A stretch of 64,000 nucleotides of DNA from Streptosporangiales bacterium (GCA_009379955.1 WHST01000008.1:25514-89513); one strand, 5' to 3'; shown: positions 43,077-51,844, counted from the stretch's first letter. Made by a program: numbers and translations. The notes: generated by a model from the sequence alone, not told the origin.

Positions 43077-44118
43077 GGATCCCCATCCGGTCATCCTGGG
43101 CGTCCTGCGCCGGCGCGACCCGTGGCAACGGGATCGCCTGGACGATCCGCTCGACCACATGGTGCGCCGGCACCTCGTCGGCGACGGCGTCGAACGAGAG
43201 CACGAGCCGGTGGGTGATGACGTCACCTGCCAGGTCACGGACGTCCTGCGGCAGCACGTAGTGCCGTCCGCGGACGAGCGCGAGTGCGCGCGCGCCGGCG
43301 ACGAGCCCCAGCGTCGCGCGCGGGCTCGCGCCGTACGCGAGCAGCGGCGCGAGATCGGGGATGCCGTGGGCGGCCGGGTCGCGCGTGGCGGCGACCAGCC
43401 GTACCGCGTAGCGCGCGACGGCGTCGTGGACGAACACGTCGCTCGCCGCACCCTGCAGCGCGATGACGGACTCCGGCGTGAGGATCGGCGAGGCCGTGGG
43501 CGCACGCACGCTCATCCGGTAGAGGATGGCGAGCTCCTCCTGCTCGGTCGGGTAGTCGACGTCGATCTTCATCAGGAACCTGTCGCGCTGCGCCTCGGGC
43601 AGCCGGTAGACCCCCTCGGACTCGATCGGGTTCTGGGTCGCGAGCACGAGGAACGGCGCGGGCAGCGGGTACGTCCGGCCGCCGATGCTGACCTTGTGCT
43701 CGGCCATCACCTCGAGCAGGGCCGACTGCACCTTCGCGGGTGCCCGGTTGATCTCGTCGGTGAGCAGCACGTTGGCCATCACCGGTCCCGGCTCGACGTC
43801 GAAGCCCTCGGTCGAGGGCCGGTAGATCCGCGTGCCGACGATGTCGGACGGCACGAGGTCGGGGGTGAACTGGATCCGCGCGAACGTCCCGCCGACGACG
43901 GTGGCGAGGGTCTCGGCCGCGAGCGTCTTGGCGATACCGGGGACGCCCTCGAGGAGGCAATGCCCCTTCGCGAGCACCGCCACGAGCAGCCGCTCGACCA
44001 TGCGGTCCTGGCCGACGATCACCCGCTTCACCTCGAACAGGGCGCGCTCGAGCACCGGCCCCTCGGGGGAGGCGGCCGGGCCCCCGAGGGCACCGGCCGC
44101 CACGCCTGTCCCGTTCAT
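43054..44118 (-). CDS. MoxR-family AAA+ ATPase
   Basis: 354 residues. Walker A LLEGVPGIAKTLAAETL (about 55-71), Walker B VLLTDEINRAP (about 117-127), sensor 1 LVLATQNPIESEG and the MoxR C-terminal helices. It works as a chaperone-like ATPase with the DUF58 and VWA proteins that follow. Start overlaps the stop of the small secreted protein gene. Confidence 0.93.
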   Translation of the reverse strand: MNGTGVAAGALGGPAASPEGPVLERALFEVKRVIVGQDRMVERLLVAVLAKGHCLLEGVPGIAKTLAAETLATVVGGTFARIQFTPDLVPSDIVGTRIYRPSTEGFDVEPGPVMANVLLTDEINRAPAKVQSALLEVMAEHKVSIGGRTYPLPAPFLVLATQNPIESEGVYRLPEAQRDRFLMKIDVDYPTEQEELAILYRMSVRAPTASPILTPESVIALQGAASDVFVHDAVARYAVRLVAATRDPAAHGIPDLAPLLAYGASPRATLGLVAGARALALVRGRHYVLPQDVRDLAGDVITHRLVLSFDAVADEVPAHHVVERIVQAIPLPRVAPAQDAQDDRMGIHERSGAA

Positions 44119-44345
44119 CGACCGTCCGCTGCCGCGGCCGAACCGCCGCCGCCCTGACCCTGCGGGCAGTCACCGTCGTCGGCGAGCCCGGTGGTGCCGC
44201 CACGATCCTCCGAGGCACTCTCGGTGATCCGCAGGATCGGCCCGTCCTCGGCCTGCGCGACCGCCGCGCCCGTCGTGGTGAGCGCCGCGGCCCCGGCGAA
44301 CACCGTCGCGCCGAGCGTGACCTTGACCCGTCTGCTGAGAGCCAT
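44115..44345 (-). CDS. Small secreted protein of unknown function
   Basis: 76 residues from the ATG at 44345, which has GGAGGG upstream. A signal peptide is visible (ALSRRVKVTLGATVFAGAAA, cleavage after AVAQA), then a 50-residue polar segment ending in Gly/Ala with a single Cys in DDGDCPQGQ. Not recognised. It heads the MoxR/DUF58/VWA operon and overlaps moxR by four bases, so it may be a client or marker of that system. Confidence 0.6.
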   Translation of the reverse strand: MALSRRVKVTLGATVFAGAAALTTTGAAVAQAEDGPILRITESASEDRGGTTGLADDGDCPQGQGGGGSAAAADGR

Positions 44346-44445
44346 CTGTCGTTCCCTCCGATGGAGACGCCGCCGGTTCGGCGACATCACCATCGGACCA
44401 GCCGGAGCAGAAAGCCCGCGTAAACGCTCACCCGGCGGGACAAAG

Positions 44446-44510
44446 TGTCGACACGCCTTGCCGGACCGTCGGAGGCGCCCGTATCATCCATTACCTGAGT
44501 CAATATGTCT
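44446..44510 (+). promoter_or_regulatory. Promoter of Rieske operon with shared upstream palindrome
   Basis: GTGTCGACAC (44446-44455), three bases, TTGCCG (44459-44464), 18-base spacer, TATCAT (44483-44488). The palindrome with its AAA prefix and the three-base distance to the -35 match the promoter at 24450. Downstream GTCAATATGT (44500-44509) matches nine of ten bases of GTCAGTATGT in the TetR-type operator, but eight extra bases separate it from the -10. The rest of 44346-44575 holds nothing recognisable. Confidence 0.65.
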
Positions 44511-44575
44511 TCTACTGAGGACATACAGGCAGGACGGGTCGACCGTTTTCCGGCGCCGGACCGAAGGGGGTTTGG

Positions 44576-44941
44576 GTGGCCGAGTACCTCGTGGGAACCG
44601 TTGCCGAGTTCACCGACGAGGACCGCAAGCTCGTGACCGTCGGGGGGGACGAGATCGTCGTCTTCCGCCACGAGGGTGAGATGTTCGCCCTCAGCAACAC
44701 CTGCGGTCACATGGGCGGTCCGGTCGGCGAGGGCATGCTGATCAACCGCGTCGAGGGCGTCGTCGACTCCGGCGGCAGGTACCTGGGTGACAGGTTCTCG
44801 ACCGACACCACGCATCTCGTGTGCCCGTGGCACGGCATGGAGTACGACATCCGCACCGGCGTGTCCCCCGCACATCCGAAGGCACGGCTGAGGAAGTACG
44901 CCACCGAGGTCAGGGGCGAGGAGGTGTACGTCCATGTCTGA
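44576..44941 (+). CDS. Rieske [2Fe-2S] ferredoxin-like protein
   Basis: 121 residues. Cluster ligands are in NTCGHMGGPVGEG (Cys-x-His) and VCPWHGMEYDIRTG (Cys-x2-His), separated by a longer loop (about 40 residues, INRVEGVVDSGGRYLGDR) than the usual 16-20, implying an inserted segment. GTG start preceded by AAGGGGG. No dioxygenase alpha subunit or reductase is next to it. As its promoter shares elements with the ABC and TetR/Paa operons, it could be the electron carrier for the PaaA-like oxygenase, which lacks PaaE. Confidence 0.85.
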   Translation: MAEYLVGTVAEFTDEDRKLVTVGGDEIVVFRHEGEMFALSNTCGHMGGPVGEGMLINRVEGVVDSGGRYLGDRFSTDTTHLVCPWHGMEYDIRTGVSPAHPKARLRKYATEVRGEEVYVHV

Positions 44942-45233
44942 CGCCGTTCCCGATGACGACAGGCTGGCGTCGGTCGAGGGCGTGCTCGACGAGCTGCTCG
45001 AGGCCGGCGTCGAGCGCACGCTGCCTGATCCGTTGCTGCAGAAGATGTTCACCCTCGCCGTGCGCCAGTACTCCCGGCGGTACGAGGAGGATCCCGGCCT
45101 CGTGCCACTGCTCGGTGAGCACGTCAACGCCACCGACGTCTCGAACTGCTGTCTCGAGATGCTCCGGGTGGTCGACCTCGAGGTGTTCGAGCTGACGTTC
45201 TGGGGTGGACGGCTCTCCGCCGACCGCGGGTGA
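44934..45233 (+). CDS. Hypothetical protein, 99 residues
   Basis: Not recognised. Mostly helical, acidic, soluble; contains SVEGVLDELLEAGVERTLPD and a centre NATDVSNCCLEMLRVVDLEV with a Cys-Cys pair. It overlaps the Rieske gene by eight bases, so the two are co-translated and it may be a small partner of the ferredoxin. No signal peptide or membrane segment. Confidence 0.6.
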   Translation: MSDAVPDDDRLASVEGVLDELLEAGVERTLPDPLLQKMFTLAVRQYSRRYEEDPGLVPLLGEHVNATDVSNCCLEMLRVVDLEVFELTFWGGRLSADRG

Positions 45234-45266
45234 GCCGCGGTCCGTCGACGTGGATGAGGTGGGTAG

Positions 45267-45836
45267 ATGACCGTCAACGGTGCGGGCACTCCGGGGGAGT
45301 TCGCCCTCGAGACCCTGAACACCGGTGAGCGGGCGGGGTTCCACACGACCAAGCACCTCGCGCACGCGGCCGCGCAGGCGAAGGAGCGGCGGTACGACGA
45401 CTTCCTGATCGTCGACGCGGACGCGCACCATTACGAGAACGAGTCCTGGCCGGACATCGTGAAGTACATCGAGGATCCGGTGCTGCGCTTCCGGGCGCAG
45501 GGCGGTGGCTACGCGGGCAACGCGAAGGGCACGCCGGCCGCGGTGATGCTGAGCCCGGCACTCGACCAGAGCAACTCCGGTCGCGTGATCCGTTACCCGC
45601 GGCGCCGGCTCCGCCTGGGCGTCGGCCGGGCGATCATCGGCATGGTCGTGGCCGAGTTCTTCACCGCGATCACCGGCCTCGGCGCCCTGATCGTGAAGTA
45701 CGGCAACCAGTTCGACACCGCGTCGATGCTGGTCCCTGTCTTCCTCCTGATGCTGCTCGGCGTCGCGCTCACGGCGCTCATCCGTCGCGCGGAGAGGTGG
45801 ATCGCCCCCTGGAAGGAAAGCGAGCGGCAACGCTGA
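45267..45836 (+). pseudogene. In-frame fusion of amidohydrolase N-terminus to ABC permease C-terminus
   Basis: 189 residues. Residues 1 to about 112 are the start of a metal-dependent amidohydrolase (RRYDDFLIVDADAHHYENES with the D-x-D-x-H-H metal motif, and SGRVIRYP). Residues from about 114 are the C-terminal quarter of an SsuC-type permease (RLRLGVGRAIIGMVVAEFFT through LIRRAERWIAPWKESE), matching residues about 203-279 of the 26475 product. The amidohydrolase lacks its barrel and the permease its EAA loop, so neither can work. A deletion of the intervening genes near 45600 explains it. The frame is intact and has a good ribosome site, so a protein may still be made. Confidence 0.85.
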
Positions 45837-45865
45837 CCTTGGTCACCGACGACGAGAGAGATGTC

Positions 45866-47419
45866 ATGAGCGAGCAGAACACGTCAGTGCCCGTCACCCG
45901 CCCCTTGTCCTGGTTCGACCACGCCGCGGCGCTGGCGCGGCTCAAGGAACCAGGCTGGCTCGACGACCTGTTCGCGTCGGTCGTGGCGCGGCGACCCGCG
46001 CTGCTGATCGGCAACGAATGGGTGGAGGCCGGGTCCGAGCGCGTCGTGGAGACCTTCGACCCGTCGACCGGCAGGGCGGTGGGACGCTACGCGGTCGCGG
46101 ACGCGTCGGACGTCGACGCGGCGGTACGCGCGGCGGAGGCCGCCCACCCGGCGTGGGCCGCGCTGAGCGTCGAGGAGCGTGGCGCGTGCTTCGTGCGGCT
46201 GGCGGACCTGATCGCGGAGCACGGCACCGAGCTGGCGACCCTCGACGCGATCGACGCCGGGCTGCCGGTGGAGCGGATGTTGAACGACGTCGACGGCATG
46301 CTCAAGGTGCTGCACAGGTGGCCGGGCTTCGCCGCTGCCCTGCGGGGCGACGTCATGCCGACGACGGGCGGCCTGCACTACACGCGGCACGTCCCGTACG
46401 GCGTGGTCGCCCGTCTCGTCGCGTTCAACCACCCGATCCTCTTCGCGGTCAAGGGCTCGCTGGCGGCGCTGATCGCGGGCAACTGCCTGGTGCTGAAGCC
46501 GGCGGACCAGACACCGCTCTCCGCGCTGCTGCTTGGCGACCTGATCCGGCAGTCGTTCCCGCCCGGGGTCTGGAACGTGGTGACCGGCGACGCCGTGACG
46601 GGTGACGCCCTGGTGTCGCATCCGGCGATCCGCCGCATCGCCTTCACCGGGAGCGTCGGGACCGCTCGCAAGATCCAGGCGAGTGCCGCCAGGGACAAGA
46701 TCCGTTCGGTCTCGCTGGAGCTCGGCGGCAAGAACCCGATGATCGTGTTCCCCGACGTCGACGTCGAGGCGGCCGCGCGCAACCTGCTCTTCGGCATGAA
46801 CCTGCGCGCCAACCAGGGCCAGTCGTGCGGGTCGATGTCGCGTGTCTTCGTGCACGAGGACATCTACGACGAGTTCGAGGCGGCGACGGCGAGCGCCCTC
46901 GGCGAGCTCACCCTCGGTCCCGCCTACGACTCGGCGGTCGACATGGGACCGCTGATCTCCGAGGTCCAGGCCGACCGCGTCCGTGCCTACGTACGCTCCG
47001 CGATCGACGAGGGCGCACGGCTCGTCGCCGGCGGCCCCGACGACCCACGCCTGCCCGCCGAGGGCCACTTCGTCGCGCCCACCCTCTTCGCCGACGTCGC
47101 ACCGGACATGCGGATCGCGCGGGAGGAGGTCTTCGGTCCGGTCATCGCGCTGAGCCGGTGGAGTGACCTCGACGCGGTCGTCGCGGCGGCGAACGATGTC
47201 GACTACGGCCTCGCCGCGAGCATCTGGACCAACGACCTGACGACCGCGTTACGCACCGCCGACCGGCTGGATGCGGGGTACGTCTGGGTCAACGACAGCA
47301 CGACGCACTACTGGGGCATGCCGTTCGGCGGCTTCAAGGACAGCGGTCTCGGCCGCGAGGAGTGCATGGAGGAGATGGAGAGCTTCCTCCAGCACAAGAG
47401 CGTGCACGTGAAGCTATGA
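45866..47419 (+). CDS. Aldehyde dehydrogenase (second copy)
   Basis: 517 residues. Conserved segments: LVAFNHPILFAVKGSLAAL, NCLVLKPADQTPL, SLELGGKNPMIVFPDVD (Glu base), Cys nucleophile in NQGQSCGSMSRV, and MPFGGFKDSGLGREE. N-terminus is about 30 residues longer than the 27334 product. ATG at 45866 preceded by GAGAGAG. It is coupled to the ThDP enzyme by ATGA overlap, the same gene pairing as 27334-30551 but with low enough similarity to be an old duplication. Confidence 0.93.
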   Translation: MSEQNTSVPVTRPLSWFDHAAALARLKEPGWLDDLFASVVARRPALLIGNEWVEAGSERVVETFDPSTGRAVGRYAVADASDVDAAVRAAEAAHPAWAALSVEERGACFVRLADLIAEHGTELATLDAIDAGLPVERMLNDVDGMLKVLHRWPGFAAALRGDVMPTTGGLHYTRHVPYGVVARLVAFNHPILFAVKGSLAALIAGNCLVLKPADQTPLSALLLGDLIRQSFPPGVWNVVTGDAVTGDALVSHPAIRRIAFTGSVGTARKIQASAARDKIRSVSLELGGKNPMIVFPDVDVEAAARNLLFGMNLRANQGQSCGSMSRVFVHEDIYDEFEAATASALGELTLGPAYDSAVDMGPLISEVQADRVRAYVRSAIDEGARLVAGGPDDPRLPAEGHFVAPTLFADVAPDMRIAREEVFGPVIALSRWSDLDAVVAAANDVDYGLAASIWTNDLTTALRTADRLDAGYVWVNDSTTHYWGMPFGGFKDSGLGREECMEEMESFLQHKSVHVKL

Positions 47420-49155
47420 CCCACGACAGGTACGGCAGCGACCTCGTCGTCGATACGCTGACCGAGCTCGGGATCGAGTACGCGGCAGTCAACCCCGGCG
47501 CGTCGTTCCGCGGGCTGCACGAGTCGCTGGTGAGCAGTGGGCGCCCGGAGCTGATCCTCGCGCTGCACGAGAACGTCGCGGTCGCGGCGGCGCACGGCTA
47601 CGCGAAGTCGGCGGGACGGCCGATGGCGGTGGTCCTGCACAACCTCGTCGGCCTGCAGAGCGGCTCGATGTCCATCTTCAACGCGTGGGCCGACCAGGCT
47701 CCCGTCCTCGTGCTCGGTGGCTCTGGTCCGGTCGACGCGACGAGGCGGCGCCCGTGGATCGACTGGGTCCACACCGCCCACGCGCAGTCCCTCGTGGTGC
47801 GTGACTCGGTCAAGTGGGACGACCAGCCCGCGAGCCTCGCCGCCGTCCCGGCGAGCCTGCGCCGCGCGCACCGGATCGCGACGACGGTGCCGTACGGCCC
47901 GACGTACGTGGCGCTCGACGCGGGTCTGCAGGAGGAGCCGCTCGGTCCCTCGACGCCGGCGTCACCGGGACTCGGGCCGCTCGCGGCACGCCCGTCGATG
48001 GCGGCGCCGCAGGACGTGCTCGACGAGGTGGCCGACCTGCTGGTGCGTGCCGAACGACCGGTGATCCTCGCGGACTACGTGGGCAAGAGCGCTGCGGCGT
48101 ACGCGGCGTTGGCCGAGCTGGCCGAGGCGCTGGCCGCGCCGGTGGTCGATCTGATGGCCAGGCACAACTTCCCGACGGGGCACTGGGCGGACGCCACGGA
48201 CGCGCACCACGAGCTGCTCGCCGACGCCGATGTCGTGCTCTGTCTCGACCTGCGCGACCTCATGTTCGGCCTCGGGCGGTCCGACGCCGTGCACCACGGT
48301 TACGAGTCGCTCGTCCGCCCGTCGGCGACCGTGGTGAGCATCAGCACCAACCAGCTGATGCTGAAGGGGTTCCTCGACTACGCCGGCACCGACCATCCCG
48401 CCGCGGCCGACGCGATGGTCGACGTACTCGCGGACACGGCCCTCTGCCTGCCCGTCCTGGCGGGCATGGTGGCGGAGCGGGCGGGCGACCGGTCGGCGCG
48501 CAGGCGGGCGCTCACGGCGTTCACCGCGGACCTGCACGAGCGGTCGCATCGGCGGTTCACCGAGGCGGCCGACCAGGGCCTGACGAGCGCGGCCCTGAGC
48601 CGTGCCGTCCGCGACGTCGTGTCGGACGGGCCGTGGGAGCTCGCGAACGGGCAGCTGCGCGGCGACGTGCGCCGCGGCTGGCCGCTCGACCGCTTCAACG
48701 CGCACCTGGGCCGCAACGTCGGTGCCGGACTCGGCTACGGCATGGGCGTGTCGGTGGGGGCGGCACTCGCGCACCGCGGCGACGACACGATGGTCGTCAA
48801 CCTGCAGCCGGACGGCGACCTGCTGTACACGCCGTCAGGGCTGTGGACGGCGGCGCGCTACCGGCTGCCGATCCTCACCGTGATGGCCAACAACCGTACG
48901 TACGGCCAGGACCGGATGCACCAGACGATCATGGCGCGCACACGGGAGCGTGCGGTCGAGAACGCGGGCGTCGGCATCGACCTCGACGACCCCGAGGTCG
49001 ACTTCGCGATGCTCGCGCGGGCGCAGGGTGTCGAGTCGTGGGGACCGGTGACCGATCGCGACGACCTGACCGAGGTGCTGACCGCCGCGGCGAAGGTGGT
49101 CCGCGACGAGCGCCGGCCGGCGCTGGTCGACGTCGTCCTGCCGCGCCAGGGCTGA
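47416..49155 (+). CDS. ThDP-dependent decarboxylase (second copy, benzoylformate decarboxylase-like)
   Basis: 579 residues. Activating Glu in ILALHENVAVAAAHGYAKSA, GDG...NN motif QPDGDLLYTPSGLW to LTVMANN. Start ATG overlaps the aldehyde dehydrogenase stop. With the FMN oxidase that follows it makes the set 2-hydroxy acid to 2-oxo acid to aldehyde to acid, as in mandelate breakdown. Whether the substrate is aromatic cannot be seen. Confidence 0.85.
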   Translation: MTHDRYGSDLVVDTLTELGIEYAAVNPGASFRGLHESLVSSGRPELILALHENVAVAAAHGYAKSAGRPMAVVLHNLVGLQSGSMSIFNAWADQAPVLVLGGSGPVDATRRRPWIDWVHTAHAQSLVVRDSVKWDDQPASLAAVPASLRRAHRIATTVPYGPTYVALDAGLQEEPLGPSTPASPGLGPLAARPSMAAPQDVLDEVADLLVRAERPVILADYVGKSAAAYAALAELAEALAAPVVDLMARHNFPTGHWADATDAHHELLADADVVLCLDLRDLMFGLGRSDAVHHGYESLVRPSATVVSISTNQLMLKGFLDYAGTDHPAAADAMVDVLADTALCLPVLAGMVAERAGDRSARRRALTAFTADLHERSHRRFTEAADQGLTSAALSRAVRDVVSDGPWELANGQLRGDVRRGWPLDRFNAHLGRNVGAGLGYGMGVSVGAALAHRGDDTMVVNLQPDGDLLYTPSGLWTAARYRLPILTVMANNRTYGQDRMHQTIMARTRERAVENAGVGIDLDDPEVDFAMLARAQGVESWGPVTDRDDLTEVLTAAAKVVRDERRPALVDVVLPRQG

Positions 49156-49157
49156 CG

Positions 49158-50228
49158 GTGGACGGCGTCGTACCGGCCGGCGAGGCGGCCGACCGGCTGC
49201 GGACGATCGACGCCGTCGTCCGTGCGGCCGGGGAGCGGCTCCACCCGCACGTGCTCGACTATGTGCTCGGTGGCGCGGAGACCGAGACCACGCTGCGGCG
49301 CAACCGCGAGGCGTACGAGCGGCGGGCGCTGGTGCCGCGCGTCCTGCGCGACGTCGGCTCCGTCGACCTCTCGACGACGATGCTCGGCACCCCGCTCGCC
49401 CTGCCGGTGGTGCTGGCCCCGATCGGCTCGCTGAGCCTCGTGGATCCCGACGGTGCCGTGGCGTCGGCGCGCGCGGCGGCGTCCGCCGGCACGACCTGCG
49501 TCGTCGGCCTGATGGCGAAGCCGGGTTTCGCCGAGGTCGCGGCCGCCGTGCCGGAGCCGATGGCGTGCCAGCTCTACGTGCGCGGCGACGACCGCTGGCT
49601 GGCCGACGTCGTGCGGCGGGTCGAGGACCTCGGCTACCGGTCCGTCCACCTCACCGTGGACTCGGCGGTCTACGGCCGCCGGGTGAGGGACCTGGTGAAC
49701 GGGTTCTCCCCGCGGGAGGCGGCCGACCGTCCCGACCATGCGGGGCAGGGTGGCCCGCGTGGGGCCGCCTACCAGGCCGCGTTGACGTGGGACGTCGTCG
49801 ACCGGCTGCGCGCGGCGACGACGCTGCCGATCGTGCTGAAGGGCGTGGTGTCGGCGGCCGACGCGCGGCTGGCCGTCGAGCACGGCGTCGACGGGGTGTA
49901 CGTCTCGAATCACGGGGGCCGCCAGCTCGACTACGGGTGCGCGACCCTCGACCGGCTCGGCGACGTCGTGTCCGCGGTCGCAGGACGCGCCGAGATCGGG
50001 TTCGACGGCGGTGTCCGGCACGGCACCGACGTGGTCATGGCGCTCGCGCTCGGTGCCCGCTGGGTCGGGATCGGCAGGCTGCAGGCGCTCGGCCTCGCGG
50101 CGGCGGGTGAGCAGGGAGTGCGGCGGGTGCTCGACCTGCTCGCCGAGGAGATGCGTTCGGCCGTGGCGCTGCTCGGTAGCCGTACACCGGGTGACCTGTG
50201 CCCCGAGGACGTCACGACCTATCCCTGA
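49158..50228 (+). CDS. FMN-dependent alpha-hydroxy acid oxidase/dehydrogenase
   Basis: 356 residues, GTG start two bases after the ThDP gene stop. Family marks: LPVVLAPIGSLSLVDPDG, HLTVDSAVYGRRVRD, IVLKGVVSAADARLA (Lys), the catalytic YVSNHGGRQLDYG (His and Arg) and EIGFDGGVRHGTDVVMALAL for the FMN phosphate. No membrane-insertion loop of bacterial mandelate or lactate dehydrogenases is evident. Converts a 2-hydroxy acid to a 2-oxo acid for the ThDP decarboxylase. Confidence 0.92.
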   Translation: MDGVVPAGEAADRLRTIDAVVRAAGERLHPHVLDYVLGGAETETTLRRNREAYERRALVPRVLRDVGSVDLSTTMLGTPLALPVVLAPIGSLSLVDPDGAVASARAAASAGTTCVVGLMAKPGFAEVAAAVPEPMACQLYVRGDDRWLADVVRRVEDLGYRSVHLTVDSAVYGRRVRDLVNGFSPREAADRPDHAGQGGPRGAAYQAALTWDVVDRLRAATTLPIVLKGVVSAADARLAVEHGVDGVYVSNHGGRQLDYGCATLDRLGDVVSAVAGRAEIGFDGGVRHGTDVVMALALGARWVGIGRLQALGLAAAGEQGVRRVLDLLAEEMRSAVALLGSRTPGDLCPEDVTTYP

Positions 50229-50249
50229 GCGCGGGTCTCGTGGGGGCGG

Positions 50250-51659
50250 TCAGGACGCGAGGCTGCGACCCGCGACCCGGCCGCTGAAGATGCTCGGGCC
50301 GAACATGGTGCCCTCGAGCGCGGCCGCGCCGTTGATGTGTCCGCCGGCCATGCCGGCGACCTCGCCCGCCGCGTACAGGCCGGGGATCGCGAGACCGCGC
50401 CGGTCGAGTACGCGTCCGTCGAGGTCGGTGTGGACCCCGCCGAGGTTCTTGCGCGCCAGCGGGAAGAGCTGGATCGCGTGGAACGGGGGTTGGTCGAGGG
50501 GCTCCAGCCCGCGCAGCGGTCGGCCGAAGTGGGGATCGGCGGGGAGCCCGGACCGCCTCGCCCGGTTGTGGTCCTCGACGGTCTCCCGCAGTTGCGTGCC
50601 GTCGATGCCGGCCCGCCGGCCGACCTGGGCCAGGTCGTCGCCCGAGACGACGAACGGTGAGATGTCGAGGAGCCGGTCGAGCCGGTCGCGCAGCGGCGTG
50701 CCGCCGTCGCGGTACGCCGGGTCGGACACGTAGAAGCGCGCGGCGATGCCGGCGTCGATCACCGACCAGCAGGTGCCGGACTCCTGGGCGAGGAGCGCGG
50801 GAGTGCCCGTTGCGCCGCCGCGGCGGGCCTCGTTGTGGAACCGGTGGCCGCGCCGGTCGACCCACACGTCACCGTCGAGTCCGCGCAGGACGAGCCCGCG
50901 ACGCGATCCGGGGTCGTCGGGATCGGGTGTGGCGTAGGCGTACATCCAGACGACGTCGAGGTGTCGGAAGTCGGCGCCCGCGTCGGCGAGGATGCGGTGA
51001 CCGTCGCCGCGTGCGCCGGCGCCGCCGCCGAGCAGGATGCGGGGTGCGCTCCGCGCGGCGGCGGAGTGCCGGCGCAGCATGGTCTCGTTGTTGTTGAATC
51101 CGCCGGACGCGACGACCACGGCGGCCGCGCGCAGCTCGCGCTGCCCGGCCGGGGTGGCGACGACGACGCCGGTCACGCGACCGGCCTCGGTGACGAGCGA
51201 CGTCGCGCGGGTGTCGGTGAGCCAGTCGATGCCGTCGTAGCCGCGCGCGTGCGCCGTGAGGGCTCGCATGACGGCCCGTCCTCCGCCACGGGGCGCGTGC
51301 CAGCGGGGCACGCTGTTGCCCTCGTGCGGACGGACCTCGTACCAGGTCACCCCGAGCTCGCCCAGCCACGCGTACACGTCGGGGACGCTCGCCTCGAGGT
51401 ACCGGCGCGCCCACTCGGCGTGGGCGGTCTCGCCGCCCCACGCGAGCCAGTCGGCCAGCGCGCGGTCGGGGGAGTCGTGGATGCCGAGCTCGGCCTGCAG
51501 TGGCGACCCGGCGACACACGTCCCGCCGGCAGCGGCGGAGGCCGTCCCGCCAACCTGCGCCGCGGCCTCGACGACAATCACCGAGGCGCCGCGGGCGGCC
51601 GCCTCGACCGCCGCCGATACCCCGGCCCCACCCGACCCCACCACGATCACGTCACCCAC
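50250..51659 (-). CDS. FAD-dependent fumarate reductase/ketosteroid dehydrogenase-type flavoprotein
   Basis: 469 residues from the GTG at 51659, where the Rossmann start is immediate (VIVVGSGGAGVSAAVEAAAR, then VIVVEAAAQVGGTASA). The FAD end motif is GLYAAGEVAGMAGGHINGAA. The succinate dehydrogenase/fumarate reductase flavoprotein family oxidises or reduces C-C bonds next to carbonyls. HAPRGGGRAVMRAL and HFGRPLRGLEPLDQPPFHAI are also family-like. Convergent with the FMN oxidase, so separately controlled; natural substrate unknown. Confidence 0.88.
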   Translation of the reverse strand: MGDVIVVGSGGAGVSAAVEAAARGASVIVVEAAAQVGGTASAAAGGTCVAGSPLQAELGIHDSPDRALADWLAWGGETAHAEWARRYLEASVPDVYAWLGELGVTWYEVRPHEGNSVPRWHAPRGGGRAVMRALTAHARGYDGIDWLTDTRATSLVTEAGRVTGVVVATPAGQRELRAAAVVVASGGFNNNETMLRRHSAAARSAPRILLGGGAGARGDGHRILADAGADFRHLDVVWMYAYATPDPDDPGSRRGLVLRGLDGDVWVDRRGHRFHNEARRGGATGTPALLAQESGTCWSVIDAGIAARFYVSDPAYRDGGTPLRDRLDRLLDISPFVVSGDDLAQVGRRAGIDGTQLRETVEDHNRARRSGLPADPHFGRPLRGLEPLDQPPFHAIQLFPLARKNLGGVHTDLDGRVLDRRGLAIPGLYAAGEVAGMAGGHINGAAALEGTMFGPSIFSGRVAGRSLAS

Positions 51660-51765
51660 GCAGCCATCGTAAGAGTGAAGAGCGAGGCGACATGAGATGA
51701 GAAGCGAGGACGAAGTCCGAAGCGCCCAACCAGAGGACATTCCAGCAGGACCCGGGAACGTGGGG

Positions 51766-51788
51766 GTCTGGGGGCTCGGCCCCCAGAC
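51766..51788 (-). terminator. Strong hairpin downstream of tRNA cluster
   Basis: GTCTGGGGG (51766-51774) and CCCCCAGAC (51780-51788) form a perfect nine-base stem with a five-base loop. It lies 57 bases after the 3' end of tRNA-Val on the minus strand, and likely ends the tRNA operon. It could also act for the opposite direction. Confidence 0.75.
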
Positions 51789-51844
51789 GGTGCGAAGGTC
51801 GTGGTGAGGTCGAGCAACGCTCGACGAACACGCGTCACCAGGGT

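Noticed and set aside
44506..44640. Leaderless upstream reading frame (ATG at 44506) before the Rieske gene
   Set aside because: It runs out of frame through the Rieske start into that gene with no conserved features or ribosome site; the ATG is part of the operator-like sequence.
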